Assembly (NCBI RefSeq): GCF_040807025.1
Contig: NC_090967.1
Location: 5,206,001-5,270,000, forward strand
Direction: 5' to 3'
Length of the DNA: 64,000 bases
Source of the DNA: Struthio camelus
Lineage: Eukaryota > Chordata > Aves > Struthioniformes > Struthionidae
A program made the translations under genes and the position numbers. Below are positions 39,101 through 54,100 of this stretch, in pieces; within the stretch, counting starts at the first letter, position 1; each line of letters opens with the position of its first letter. The notes under the pieces were generated by a model. The model searched no databases. It saw nothing but the letters and a program-made list of their open reading frames with translations, and was not told where the DNA came from.

Positions 39101-42100
39101 TCTTATGAAATCAGAGTCTTACTGCTTAGGATAAGCAGTGGCAGCATGAGTGAAGTCCATACCTGGGGTTGTATTTGAACAATTAATACCAGCATTCCTA
39201 CCTCCCCCATCTCGTATGTGCCAGAGGAAGTGTTACTCCAGAAAACTTTGGGGACTGTGCAGTATGTGAGATGCCTTCCAGCAAATCTCTGTCTTGGCAC
39301 TTTACCAGATTTATATATCATTTCTAACCTACTCAGCATGTTTTTCACTATGCTGTTAAATTATCCAGCTTTTCCACAGGTGCAGAATAAGACTGTGAAC
39401 TTTAAGAGCTTACAGAAAAAAGTATTATCATTTTTCAAAATGTGCCTGAAGGCTAGTTAAACTAAAACCAATTTTCTACAGAACACTCAAAAGGCATTTG
39501 TCCTCAACAATGGCTATTTCTACACTGTAGTTCAAACCCAACTGTTCTGGCCATAAAGTTGTTTACACAAAAATCACAGTATGCATTTTAAATAACAGAA
39601 GGAAGTATTTTTCCTACTCAAAAAGAACTAAAAACTGCTTTTGCTTAATATTTGCACTCTCACCTTTAGCTAGCCGTTAATTCTGAAAACCTTAGCTTAA
39701 GAGAAATATTCTGCAAACTACAAACTTTTGGAAACAGGAGGTTAGAATAGAAATCGTTGCCTTGAGATCAACAATCTGTTCCGAAACAGATTCTCAACAA
39801 CTTGTTTCATCAATTAGTACTGAAATATCTTTAGTGCGAGAGATCAGCACAAACAACAGAATCAAAGCGTGAATGGAATTTTTAGTTTGCGGCTGCGGCA
39901 GGTGCTCCACCTATGAGTCATTTATCCTACACAACAAGGGATGCCTGTACACTAATGTAACTGTCAGGTCTTCTAGAAGTCATGAGCCCAAAAAAAAAAA
40001 AAAAAAGTTTTCTCAGTCACAAACTTTGGGGCTGAATTTTTCACTCTCAGTTGCAGAAGAGCAGAGAATTAAGGTGAGCAGGCACTGTGCTCGTGTATAA
40101 CCTTGGGGACTCAAGCAGCTCTAAGGAAGCAGATGTGCCACTTTAGAAGTAAACACAACACATCTGTGATCAAATGATGCATTAATAACACTATTCCACA
40201 GTCTCCTGCAGACCACCAAAATTCAGATCCATATTACTTGAATATGCACAGGCAAATAAAGAAGCTGAACTGCAAGGGAATTCTTTTTTTTTTCTCTCTT
40301 AGTTAAACTTATTGCTTAATATAATTATTTCTTTCAGTCATAGCTCCTGATTAAATATTTAAACTTTCTTCTTCTTAAAGAATGGCTTAAATGGCTTTCT
40401 TCTTCTTAAAATTATCTCACTAAACACATGGGGCAAATTTCAGATTCATATCCTGGGGACAGTGTACATGGTAGAGGTCAAAAAGAACGCCCCTCCAAAA
40501 TGTGATGGGTTTGAAGAACTCATAAGGCATGATTTCCAGTTGAGAAATGAAATCAGAAAAGGCACACAACATAAAGCATTCAGGCTTTGTTTTGCAAGCT
40601 TTTTAACCAAGATACCGAACAAACTGTGAAATCTTCATTTCTGCTTAATTAAGATATCAAGGACACAGCATGTGCACACAAACACTACTAAAAACATTTA
40701 TATGTGCAGCTCTAGAAGCAGTGAAGATTCAAGCTTTCTCCTTTTCTCACTGACCACTGCCACAGTGAGCTGACAGGGCTCCTCTACTGCTTTACAGATG
40801 AAAAAGTAAGCCTAAAATGGTTAAAACAGTCAAAGTATAAAACGTCTTAAATTTAGAGAAGGGACATGTAAGAAAAAGAACTATATTTATGATTGACATA
40901 AAGGAGGAGGAAGCATCAAATACAAAGGAAGAGGGTGCCAGAGCAGGGCTGTACAAACATTATCTTTCTGTGAGCTGCTTGCCCTGCCCTTCTCATTTGT
41001 GCAAGCACAGTGGTGGCTGACAACATTACGCCTCTGATTTGGTACAGTAGTACTACCAAGCACGTGAAATGGTTCAGGGGGGTCCAAAAGACATCCTACA
41101 GATTGAATCTAGCTCAAAAGCTTCTAGTTAGACAATCCGAGTCCAGGTAAGCCTCACATGTGTGTGCATGCTTAATATATTTTAGCTAGGTCCCCATTCA
41201 CTAAAGAATCCACTTGCTAAAGCTCTGGAGTCAAACTGCCTTCAAAATATTTTCCTTCAGTATAAACTCTTAATCACGAGCACTGAGTGGGCAAATCTAT
41301 CTTAAACTAAACTTCTAAGGCCATATGAACTGAACAGAAAGCTGCTCCCAGGGTTGACTTATTTTTAACCCACATTTCTGGCTTCTTAGGGGCCAAGAGC
41401 AGCTTTCTCCAGCAATGACACTTGTGATGAAAAGGCAAAGTCTCCTCACCCAAAACAAGGGAACTATTTCTGTAGATGACTGATTACTTACTACATGCAT
41501 CACAGCTGAAAGACTTTTCAGACTAGATTGATAGAATATTAAGTTAGAGTCTAAAGACCTGCCTCCACCTTTTTTTTTTTTTTTTAACAGGTTTAGATAC
41601 CATTTATCTCCATCTGCCAACTGGCAATGTTTAGAAAAACTTTATTGGGAATAGCAAAATGTTTCCAGCAGTTTGGCAATTTGTGCTCTGATAAAAACAC
41701 TTAAACCTAACTCTTCTGGGGTTCTGTACACACCAGGTATCTCTGAAGGAACAGAATCATACTTCCTAATTTAAGGCTGGCTGATTAGTACCCTATTCTG
41801 TCCTCTGAAGATATTTTGCAATATTTTTGCAACATTTTGACACTACCAATCGTAAGAATAATGTGAGAACAGAATTGAAGTCCTTAACTCAAAGACAGAG
41901 GTGTTAACCACTAACCTCTGAAATGCCAATAAATGGATCAAAAAATAAAGCCAAAGGTTTTTGACAATCTCACCGTGTCAGGTATTTTAAATATAAAATG
42001 CAATAAATTAACCAATTTGGAATAACAACAACTTTCCAATATCATCACAGCAGCTAAGTAAATCTAGTAATTCCTGTTTTACAATGGATGAATTCAATAT

Positions 42101-45100
42101 TTAGTCCTTTGAATTCCAAATAAAATGGTATTTATCTGTTACTCATTCATGTATTCCAAAGGAAAACAGAAATGTGAGAAAGTACATTATCACTGAGGAA
42201 GTCTATTATTAATGCAACACCCCCCCTCCCACTTCTATTAGTCCTTAATATACAATTTATTTAATACAAACTACAAACTGTACATAGGTTAAAACAAAAA
42301 AGCTAATGATAAAAAATTCCTTTTATTAAGCAATCATTGCAAGAAGAAAGCACACCGAAATTGAAAAGCACATTTTCTTTCTGCATTTTAGGACTTTTAT
42401 ATTCTTTCAAGGTTAAAAAGGTCAAAACCACTATAAGCAAGCAATAAAAATTTAGAAGAGGTTGAAGGTTACACACTGGTTAGTGGTGAAGGTTCTTCCA
42501 CTAATATCACTGGTTAGCAGTACTGTTATAACCGCAATGTGGAATGCATGGTGCTGCATTTAAAGGAAGTGGGTAAGGGTGGGGCAAATGCAGTAGGTCC
42601 CACGATCAAAGCACTAGAGCATTGAATTTTACTTATAACCCAATCACTGACACCCACACAGCAACTTCCTGTACTTTAAAAAAAAGAAAAAAAGAAAAAA
42701 GAAAAAAAAATCTGTTTCTCTCTTTTTGCAATCAACAACTTTTACCTAGAAACTAGTTAGCGGTGAACTCTGACTGATTTCAATCTGCAGCTCATGGCAG
42801 AAAACATAATTGTTAATCTGTGAGAACCTACAAAGATCATTTTAACTGAAAAGTTTCAGTGCATCAGCTCTTTTCTTAATTTTTTAATTACACAAACGCT
42901 CCACAAAACCCAGGAACTAGTATAAAAAAATACAAAGTGACCAGAAGTTCAGCAGTGCTAAATACTGCAAGAACACTTTATGAAAGAAAACAAAGTGTAT
43001 TCATAAATCTACAAAAACTGAGCTATATTTTAGAACAATAGAACAATATTTTAGAAAATAATACATATTAAAATTTAGATCCTTCTCACAGAGTACGTTT
43101 GCCTTAGTATGTCGAAATAAGCTACTATTATTTTTTTTAATATAAGCAGTAATTAATATAGCCTTGTTTTCCATTTTACAAGCCACAGAGAAGATAAATA
43201 TGTAGCCCCACTATGCAAAGCACAGGGCTGCTTATATCTGGGTAACTTTTTTGTGCTTTTGAGCATTATTAAAAATACACTATTGATAAATATAGGAAAC
43301 CTTTCACTTCCCTCAGAAGAAACCTTCAAGTTCTTCAGTACCACCTGCTCAACATCAAATTACTTCAGCAAAGTCCCAGGGGAACTGTACTAAACCTTGG
43401 ACGTGAGGAACTTCATAGACTATGAATATATTCCTGAAGAGAGAAAAAAAACATTCAGAGTAGCTAAAGAGCTTTTTCTTAGTTGTTCTTCCTCAGCCTA
43501 AAAAGAATCCTAAACTAGGTAAGGGAAAGATGCTGATTTTTGAAATCTTTACGTGTAACACGTGTATGTTGAAGCTCTGATGATGCCTGTAGCTGTACTT
43601 GCTCCTTCTACAACTCCTCGTCCTTCCCTATTTTTATTCACCGTTTTGTTAATCTTCCTTCATTTTTCCTTAAAGATTCTGCACTTAATCTTTAAGTGGT
43701 GTTGAAAAAGCACAGTAGCACATTTAATCAGAAAAACACACACAGGAGATGTGTCTTGGACCAAGCAAGGACTAGTTTAAAACTGAGGAACACAAGACAG
43801 ATCTTGAAGGCTTTGGTTCAAAAAGTAGAGAGAGAAAAAGGAGGAAAGTGATTTATAAAGAAAAGCACAAATAAAAGCCTGAGATTCAGCCTAAGATACA
43901 ACTTCAAGAAAATAATCTCATGGTTGTCATCCCCACTCACAACCTTAGTTTTAGAGAAGAGAAAGATATGGATCTCAAGGGTTTCTAATCCATGCCACAT
44001 GATGAGTGTTTGCCTATCCTTGCCAGATAGCAATAACCACAGACAGCTGTAAACAGAAGTACTTGCCATTACAGTCGTCAGATCGTAGCTGCTATCAACA
44101 TCCAAGCTTTCAAAAAAGCAAACACCAAGTTTAAACCAAACAAACCAAAAAATCTTTTGCTTTACAGGCAGCCAGGAGCAAGCAGGTCAGGAATTACAAA
44201 GTTTCACTAAGCCCTGTTTCAAGATTGCCTCTGGAGCCTTTATACGAGAGCAGCTAACCTGATGTACACATCCCCTTCACAGTTTTTGCAGGTACATCTG
44301 AAGGTCCCTTGATCCAACTTTGACCAAAAGGCAACCAAAGACTATGTCTAAAGTGCCTCAGGAAGAAGCAAGACTGAATGCACAACTCCTCGTTTATCTG
44401 GACTGAACATAGACACGTGGGCAAGAAGGGAACTGTGGCACACTTTGGCTCTGTCCTGATCATCCAGGACACCCTGCAATGCCCTGATGGAGCAGACAAT
44501 GCTCGCATGTCACACAACTCCCAATGAATTTTGAAAAGCACTGAACCAGGAGCAGTCCCCTGGTAGATTTTGCCAGTGTCCCCTATCAACAGCTACTTTG
44601 GGAGAACAGACAGATTTTAATTAATCTCTATGAAAATATTAACTAACGCTTTCTACTTGATTGTAGAGTGCCGATGACAACTAAAGCTTTTTTACTAGAT
44701 CTCTACTGTAACTGAATAACAAAATTAAAGAAAGCCACAGAAGGACTTTTCAATATTAAAATTCTCCATTTCCCCCAACAACAAAAAACCCCAAACAGTT
44801 CTACTAAAAGGAATATGAACTGGGAATAGAAAGGCAAACTATGGATTTGTCTGGTAATAGCTGGCATTTATTAATCTTTCAGCAAGATCTTTATCTCATA
44901 CTTGTTTTTTAATTGAACAGACCAATGAGAAAGGTAAGAAACAACGGAAGTTTCTTTACTGTTGTTTGTTTTCTCAGCAGCGTTCCCATTTCTAACACAC
45001 ACTTGTATCTCTTGCTAGCATCGCAGTGTATTACTATGTAATTTCTCATGCTTTAAGTAACCACTGAAGATTGCTTTAGTGTGGAAGGAAGGGAGGAGTG

Positions 45101-48100
45101 TAACTGCTTAAGCACATGAGGCTCATTTGCTTTTAAAAAAATCTGCTTTGTTTCCTCCTTAGTCTATTTTATCATAACAACATTTGCTTTTGGTAGAGCA
45201 GCGGAGCCTTAAGAATACTGTGTCTCCCAATAACAGGGAGAAGTACCCATTTAAACAAATTTGTGAAAAGGCTAATAAAAGGCTGAGTGCACACATCTAA
45301 CTTAAAAACAAACTACTAAAACTAAATGCTTCTCCAAAATTCTTCAGTATGTCCAAAAGAGGGAATGAAAGGACACATAAATCCAAGAAAATCCCCTGTA
45401 GGTCAGTCTATCCCATGGCATGCATTCCCCATTTCTGCTGTTAGTATTGCACTGTATTTCTAGAAATAATCATGTTTCGAGCAAGAAATAGAAACCACAT
45501 GAAAGAAATATAGGTAAATTTAGTATTAGTTTGACTCACTCAACTTTATAGAGCCTCTTTAAACACTGAATTATTTTATGCAGACCTTGCCTAAAAAGAC
45601 GGTCACATAGATACTTCCCTTAAAAAACAAGTAAAGAAAGAAAAACAACAGCCTTCTCAACGGCAAATAAGAGTACCTTCCACTGTTGTATTTCTGCTTC
45701 TATTCACTTGTGTCTTATTGCTTGATATTTATTTGTCAAAGTTACATAATATGTCTACTTTAAATTAATAAAAGGCTGTCTAGTATCTCAGTAATGGAAA
45801 ATATTTTCACAAAACATGCATGGAACTGACCGCTTTGAGAACTTTCCTACAATCCTAGATCATCTTCTGGTCAGTTTTCACCAATACTCACCTACACAGA
45901 ACCTCAATCAATCAGTTTCAAGGTATGAAACTTTTAACGAGATCCTCAGGAAATGCCTGCAATAGAAAGCACTTTTCATGTTGCCCAAGGAGCTCTAGCA
46001 TAACTGGTTTGCAAAACAAGCCAGATTAACAATACCTGTTATAAACAGGATGGGTGCAGGGTGCATGTTTTGCTCCAAAACGCAACAGCAGAAAGACAGA
46101 CGATCCTCATTTGTAAACAGAGAGGCTTTAATAATGGATCTGTTCCTCTGTATTATGCTTGCTAACATTGTCAGTGGATACCAGAAAATTCTAGATGTTG
46201 ACCCACACATCTCCTGGGCAAAATTATGTGCCTATTTGTAGAACTCATCTCTCTCTCTCTCTCTCTCTTTTTCTCTTTCTTTTTTTTTTTTTGAGAGCTA
46301 GCTAAACGTTCACTGCTAACGTTAACTGAACTATACCACAGTTGTTAAAAGTAGACTTGAAACCAACAGCTCTGAAGTGGCTTCAGTTCTTGAAACAGTT
46401 TCACTGGTATCTGAATGTCCTGAGAATCAACTCTTGGGAGGGCAAAAAACCTGAAGTTGAATCCCTATTAAAAGAAATCTTATTTTCAATTCAGGAGATT
46501 GATACATCTTTAAGAACCTCCAAAGAAAATGGATCTGAAGCTGAAACAAACTATATGCTCAGAAAATGTTTTAGATTCAGTTAACACAGCAATGTATCAA
46601 TGCAAGAACCATCACACCATGACAGATTAGGACAGGTCTATCTAGCCCTGTATCCTGTTCTTGTTAGTCTCTAGTAGCAGATGGTTAAAGAACATCATCA
46701 AAACAAGGCAAGGGTATAGCAATACTTCAGATTACCTTCCAGACCTTCAGCAACATACGGTCCGGGGAATTCCTGAACCAGAGAGAGTACTCTGGCTTTT
46801 GGTAACCTCTGATGGATTTTTCTAAGATCCCCTAGGGTTTTTTTTTTTTTAAAGCCCATTTAAATTTTTGGCATTCACCATATTCTCTGGCAAAAAATCC
46901 TAAGTTTAACACACTGTATAAAAAAAGTACCTTTTTTGTTTACTTTCAAGCTGCCATTTACTAATTTCACTTGATGCCTACTTGGAAAAGATGGAACAAT
47001 TGATCCCCATTTCTCCCTGCCGCAAGGGAGGGATTTTACAGATCTGTCATATCCCTCCTTCATCGTATTTTAACCAGGCTGATGAGTTCCAGTCTGTTTT
47101 ATTGGCAATTTATGTCATTTACAGATAATCTCAGACTTCCCTCCACTGTTGAAATATAAAATAATGAGATAGAAGACTGACAGCTTGTCCTCACTTCCAA
47201 GAATATATAGTAAACTGGGGGGAACTGGCTATTAAAAAAAGAAAACCTCCTTACCACTGGGTGGCTTGGGCCGTGGAGGGACATTTTTCTTCGGTGGTAA
47301 TGCTGGTGTGTCTGATTTGCTTTTGAAAGGATCATCTGAGAATCCCATTCCTCCAAAAGAGGAGGTAAAGGGATCTGATGCTCCTGACTACAAGAGAAAA
47401 AAGAAAAGAAATAAGCACATTGCAGAGTATCTGTGGTTTCATGAAAGCTAAAAGGCAACTCAAGCAAAAGCATTAACTCCAAAAAATGAGGACAAAGATT
47501 CAGAATTATGTCAGTGATGTGACAGGCTAACACCCACTGTCAGAGGTGCCAGAATTTCATTAACATTCAGAAGTATTTATGCTCTTAAATTGCATAAGTA
47601 CTTCTAGAGCTTCTACTCTTAGACAAAAGCTGATGAGAAAAATAAAGGGAAGTAAAACTATTTTTTATTATTTGGCAATGAACAGTCATACTACAATATG
47701 GCCTTCATTCTTTGATAAACAGAACTGTGAAACAAAAGTAGCAATTAGAAAAACACGGTAGACTGCAGAATGGACAGCTTCCCTCCCTTGCCCCCAAAAT
47801 TTTCCCAAGTCACACATGCCTATTTGTCTTCTTTTTCTAAAAGCTGAGGGAAAACTCCAAACATATATTTTAACATGTTTCCTATATTCAGCTGGCTCTT
47901 GTGAAGGACTCTCCTAATGACTGAAAAAGGCACTAAAATTATGCCATGCAGGGTAATTTATCATCCTAAATAAAAGGTGTTTTGTACACAAAGTTCAAGC
48001 TCAAAGTCAGACTTTTGCTAAAACTTCTAACTTGAGCAAAACACACCAATATTTGTAAAGACTGTTGCCACCTAGTGGAGAGGGGGAAAAAAAACCTAAC

Positions 48101-51100
48101 GTAAGAAAAATTAGAAAATATTACAGGAAGACTGATTAGCCAAAGTGATATTATAATCTATCTTCTAGTTAACGTTTTCCATAAAATATTCAAGTGCTAC
48201 CTCCAACAGTAGGGCTAAGTGTAAAAGGTTGGGCAGCTGACCTTTACTGTAAATTCCAAAGCCTATCTTAGAAAACTAATGACAGACTGTGAATATCCAG
48301 ATGAGTGGATACGGTATTTCAAGTACAATTAAGCCCTTAAATACGTGGTTTGTATCAAGAAACTAAGAAAACAGCAATTCTGTTAAGAGCTGTAAAATGT
48401 CAAGAGACAAATTTTTCCACCCTTCTCTGGTTGCCTGTACTCAGGGAGAAGTGTGAGAACAAGTCAGGATACCATGAGAGGTGTACTACCAAGAAGTACA
48501 GTTCAGGACTCAGAGGAAGGTTCGACACTGAAATATATCTCGTACAACTACTTTTGCTTACAACAAACAAAAGCTAGCAGTTATTTGCTTTTCTCCTCTG
48601 AGAAAAGTGTATGAAAAGTTGATTCCCCACTCCTGAATCTACTGGTTTTGGTAAGAGTTATTAAAACTTATTAAAAATCTGCCGAACCTGAGATGGACAG
48701 AAAGTGCTTTGCTAAGTAACTGCTCAGACTGTGACTGCAATAAAAAAATTTGACACGGGTTGCCACCTGAAAAATCACCATCATAGTAAATCCTTTTAAA
48801 AAAATAAAAATCCATATTAATGTTTTTGAGTACAGTTATTTCTTTGTAACCTTTACCTTTGACATCTGACTGAAGTCTGCAAATCCCTCACTGCTACTGA
48901 AAGCATCACTTCCAAATGGATCTAATGTTCCAAATGGATCTGAAACAGGTATAGAAAATAATATTAATTTAAAATAATTCTTAAGAATTATTGGCAATAG
49001 GTGGTTCTTCATAAAGTGTAACAACAGGTAGATGATTAAAAACTATTTGCATTTTGTCCTTGCACGCAAATTTAAAAGAGAATTCCACAAAACATTAGTT
49101 TTTCTTCTACTTGCTTGAAAAATAGTTATAATAAAAAGTGAAGCATATGGTATATGAGGTTTACTTTTCATAATCTGTAATAAGATCACAACGAGGATAT
49201 TTGCTACCAGTTTACAATATGTTTCTTTATTCTGAACTTTGACAACTGATTCTTCTTTCATAGAGAGGATACGCACTTATTCATCTCCACCCTAAAAATT
49301 ATTCTTCTTACCTGGGCCCTTTGAAGAGATACTGGAAGATGTAAAAGGATCACTGCTTTCAAAAGGGTCAGGCTAAATAAGAACAACAGATATCTACAGT
49401 TATTGTTCTGCTGCATTGTGCACTTGTCTTTTTATGTATATCAAAATCCCCTGCTTTAAGACAAAATATTTCCAGTTTCAGATCACTCTACTCAGTGGAC
49501 ACATAATAGGAGAAAATCAACTGAACATATGAAACGTATATCACTAGTGCATTTGGTTATTGATAGCAAAGAACAAATACAACTAAGTATCTACAAATAA
49601 AACAGATTTAAGTGGAAAGCGTATCACAGTGAAATACAACTAATACTAGTTACCAAGGCAAAATAAGAAATCATACCCCCACGTCTTCAGTTTTTAATCA
49701 ACAGAGACGGAACATTCAAGTTAGGTAGGCATTTACATCATTATTAACTCCGAGATACTGTATACCCATAACTTCTCTTTAAATAGATGGTGTTTATAGT
49801 TGCTCTTCAGCTTGGAAAGTCTACCCATATCGAAGGGCAAACCTATACTTGCAAGACTTAAACCGACCTCCCACTGACTGATACCAGAATACTGACTGAT
49901 ACCAGAATACTGACTGATACCAGAATACCTAGGTGGCAACAGTCAGTGAATTCCCTAAGAATGAGGAAAGGATTCATTACAAAGAAAAACAAACAAACAA
50001 AAACAAACTCAAAAAACAATCCTAACACACACATAAACGCAGCTTAAGAACTGGGACTATATATTTGACAAATGTGCTCAGCACAGTTCCTTCCACTGCG
50101 TTGGCTCAATTTTCTGTTGGTGGCTTAGTAATCCTTTAGCCACATCAATTCCTCGATCTGATTCACTATGAGACTGCACAAATAGAAACATCAATGGAAT
50201 GGAGGTAATGGCATGAATGAGTGGATGATGATGGGCTGAAATTGCCAGTGGAGAGGGAAAAAAAAAAAATCCACCTAACTGCATCTTTCATGGCGAACAT
50301 ACATCTTAGAATGGAACTGGCAAGTACTGCTGTTTCCCTTAGTAATCCATACATAAAATTTTTAAGAATAAAAATAATTGCATTTCATCAGTTAAGAAAA
50401 AGATACTTAGTGATATTTCTTTCATTTTAGCTTTCAAACAATGAAACTGCAAATAGTAGAAATTCTATTATGTGCGTATTTAAAAATTACTGACCTTCGA
50501 GGGTAAAGCAGGGGGTTTTGTGAATGGATCTGAGGTAAATGGGTCACTCTTCACCTGTTTCTTGAAGAAATCCTCAGGGGCAGAAGTACGAAATGGGTCA
50601 CTTTCCTTAAATGGATCACCTCCAAATGGATCTAGGAGTATTAAAAGGTAAACAATATATAACACTTTATAAGTAAAGCAACAGAAAGCATGCAGAAGGA
50701 ACCATCCTACATTTGACTTCATTATCACGGAAGTACTTGTTCTTAAAATAAATAATAATATTGATAAACTTCCAGATACCTCTTTAAACAGGGTATTAAC
50801 TAACTTGCAACAATTACGTGCTTGTATTAAGTAAATGAGAAAGTTATGGACTTCACCTAATGAAGTTACAGGCATATAATTGAACATGCTGATCCTGAAT
50901 GCATACACTGTCAGATTACTAAATTCCCTAATGGAAACCAAAAATCTGAAGTGAAGGAAACCTTGAAATACTTCTTCGCGTTTGGCTACAAATTGTGCAT
51001 CTCTTTTATCCCGTCATCAGAAGGGCTATTACCTGCTGGAGCAGGTGGTTGTTCTGCAAAAGGATCATGCTGGAATGGGTCACCTATGCAGAATAGAAAA

Positions 51101-54100
51101 ATAATTTGTTTTATCCACTCTTCAGGAAGATGATAAAAGTTTGTGAAAATATCATTTACTGAACAACTGGTCTTCAAGGTCTTAGGTAAGTCACTGGTCA
51201 CTTACTGCCTTTGAAAGGGTCTGCTCCTTTAAATGGATCAGATTTGAAAGGATCTTCTGATTGGAATGGGTCTGTATGCAATTCTTGTGTATTATTGGTA
51301 AACATCAAGGCTTTGTTCTTAAATGGATCATCCTAAAAATAAAGAGGAGAAACATTACAGCAACTTAGCATGATTAAAATGCTCAGCTCTCCATTCAGCA
51401 GACGTTCTACAGTATCTTGTTCCTGTTTAATGATCTTAAAAATGTTGTCCTAAAAAACTTTCTGAATAAGCAGCTTCTAAGCAGAAGTAAATACATAGCA
51501 GAAACACGTAACCCGAGGCTACAGAACATCAAGAAGTACGCAGAGACCACAATGAAAGGTTAAACTGTTCCTGATACTAACAGGAACATATATTTGGTTC
51601 TCCAGTATTTGGGGAGAATGCATGGCGGGGTGGAGGAATAAAACCACTATCAAAAAATTCTCTCCCTGTTATTTTTACAGATTAGCTTCAGGTGAGAAAG
51701 ATCTTTGAAAGAAAAGGATCTACAAATCCATTTGCACACTGTAAAATACAAGAAATTACTCCTGAGAAGTCATAACTAAGATTGCTTCTTGTTAACTCAT
51801 TCATGAGCTCACAGCTCTAAGCACTGATTTCACATTACAAAGCACTATGTGGCAATACCACTGTGTGGCAGGAAGAGTGGCACCCTCAGTCAATACAGTT
51901 TCCCAACACTTTGATGATACAGAGGCTGTCAGCACAGACCAACCTACAGCTTTGTCAAATTACAAAACAAGCCAGCGTGAATAAATAGCAAACTAAAGTT
52001 ATGAAACTATCACGTTCATTTGGTGGCATCTCATATCCCTGTCTTTCATCTGTTGTGGGTCTCTTCCCTCACATCAGTTCTTGCCACCGTAGCCACTTGT
52101 GCCTACGGCACCTGTACAACAGAGCTTCATTTAAAACTAAAGCCTTTCAACTCTAATATAAGAAATGTTTAATATCAACCACCCCACTGATATTGCCTCC
52201 AGCTCGAGAAAGATAAAAGGATTTCTCTCCTCCCTTTACAGGACATAAAAGAAGAAGTCTTCATTAACACTTCTCAAAACAGCAAAAAAGGGAAGAGGAA
52301 GGAAGAATTAAGAAACAGGAAAGGGACACAAAGCTTTAAAAAGTTTACTATGAACATATACTGGAGTTTTCTTCCAGTAAGTGATACTTAGGTTTTACAT
52401 GCAAGAGAAACATTCTGGAAATTTCTACTGGAAATTAAACGTGCAAGAACAAAAACTAAGTGCTCAAGTGAGTTTTAAGACCACATCTCTCCATGACAGC
52501 ATTACTATTCTTAGTCTACACTTTTCTTTCTTGTGTGCATTTTGTTTCTACAGAGAAAGCATAAAGCAAGGCACAAAGGCAGCATGCCTTCTGAACACTA
52601 TGTAAGTTGTATTTTTATTCCATACTAAACCTAAAGTAAATGTACTTACAAGGACTCTGGAAAACACCTTTCCTAAGGAGGGGACATCAAGTAGTTGTGC
52701 AAGTAGAATCAAGTAAGTATGCAACTTTTATCTTTACATTGAAGAAATAGGTATAACAGTGTAAAAAACTGCAGTTTAAGTAAGTTACTAAATATCCAAA
52801 TCAACAACAGATACCGGAAAGAAACTGATGGGAAAAATCTTTAAGAATCTGAAGCATCTTATAAATCAGGAAAAATAACTGATTTAAAGAAAATATAATA
52901 AATGAGATAAATGATGCTGCAACTATCTTAGGAAAAGACAAGTATCTATGCATTATTCTGGGGAGGGAACATTTTTTCTACTGAAACGTGGAATACGCGT
53001 AGCTCACTGCAAAGGAGAAATTGTTATAGCTTGTTTTGGAAATGAGCAGGACGCACATGATTAAAGGGAAGTTTACAGCAAGGGAAGTTGTTACCTTGGT
53101 AAACTGGAGAACTTGCAAAAAAAACCATTACACTAGAATTTAAAATAAGGTCATACTTACTTTCTCAGGCTAAAGATTTGACAGGCTGCAAATCAAGGGT
53201 TAACATCACCTCTTTTTGTTTTGCCTACATAATTACAGTTTGCTTACATGTGCGTACTGCTAAAGTTACCCAGGCAAGTCCTTTGTAGCACAAAACCTAC
53301 CTGAAAGCCTAAAAATCAGTTTTTCACCAGCACTAACATCTTAGCCTGGCCTAGCACCAGAGGCTGTTCTACTGCAGGGATTGTGGCACTTGTTTAGTTG
53401 GCTCACAAGAGCCAACTAAACAAACGTCTTAATTATTCCCAAATAGGTTTAAGTTGACAAACCTAATTATTGCAAAATACACTGAATAACAGTATAACAT
53501 TTTTACCATAGCTCCATAATTGCTTCTTTCCGTCTGTGCAAGGCCTTCGCTTATGTCTGCTAAATTCGTCAAGCTACCACCGTGAATCCCATTGAGAGCT
53601 TCATTATATTGTTCTATACTCTTATTGACCTCTTGATGACTCTCCTGAAGTTGAGAAAGTTTACTTCTTGCCTAAGCAGAGAAAAATGCTTTGGTATATT
53701 ACTCTTTCAATAACACTGTCATTCTCATAAAACCGAAGTGCGCACCTATTACTGAATTGGTTCACAGATTCAATATGTAAAGAATTTTTTGATCCAAGGT
53801 TAAACATAGTTGCAAGACTACTGCATTTTTCCAGGGCTAGACTCTTCCTGATTCAAATTGACAATTAAGGGAGTGAGCCTCAAAAAGGCTTATTTTACAT
53901 ACTGATAGTTTTCTCTTCCGAAAAGTCACCTTTCTAGCTGATGTTGAACTCTCTGGCTTTTTAAAGGAACAAAAAAAGGATGTATAAACTACAATGAATA
54001 CCTGATTTATTTCTTCCTGTGTTGATTTTAAAGATTTAATTATTGTTTCAAGCTGAACTTTTCCAGCCTGGATACTCTGCTCTAGCTGAGTCTCTTCTTG

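Larger units (their letters stand above)
35012..47254 (-). other. EPS15L1: Longest EPS15L1 intron (12.2 kb)
   Basis: It contains two CR1 fragments (36590-36905 and 46610-47095), a (CT)n tract at about 46246-46288, a locally GC-rich unexplained block at 35860-36135, and a short both-strand-open segment at 37890-38208. No additional exon was recognised. Confidence 0.75.
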
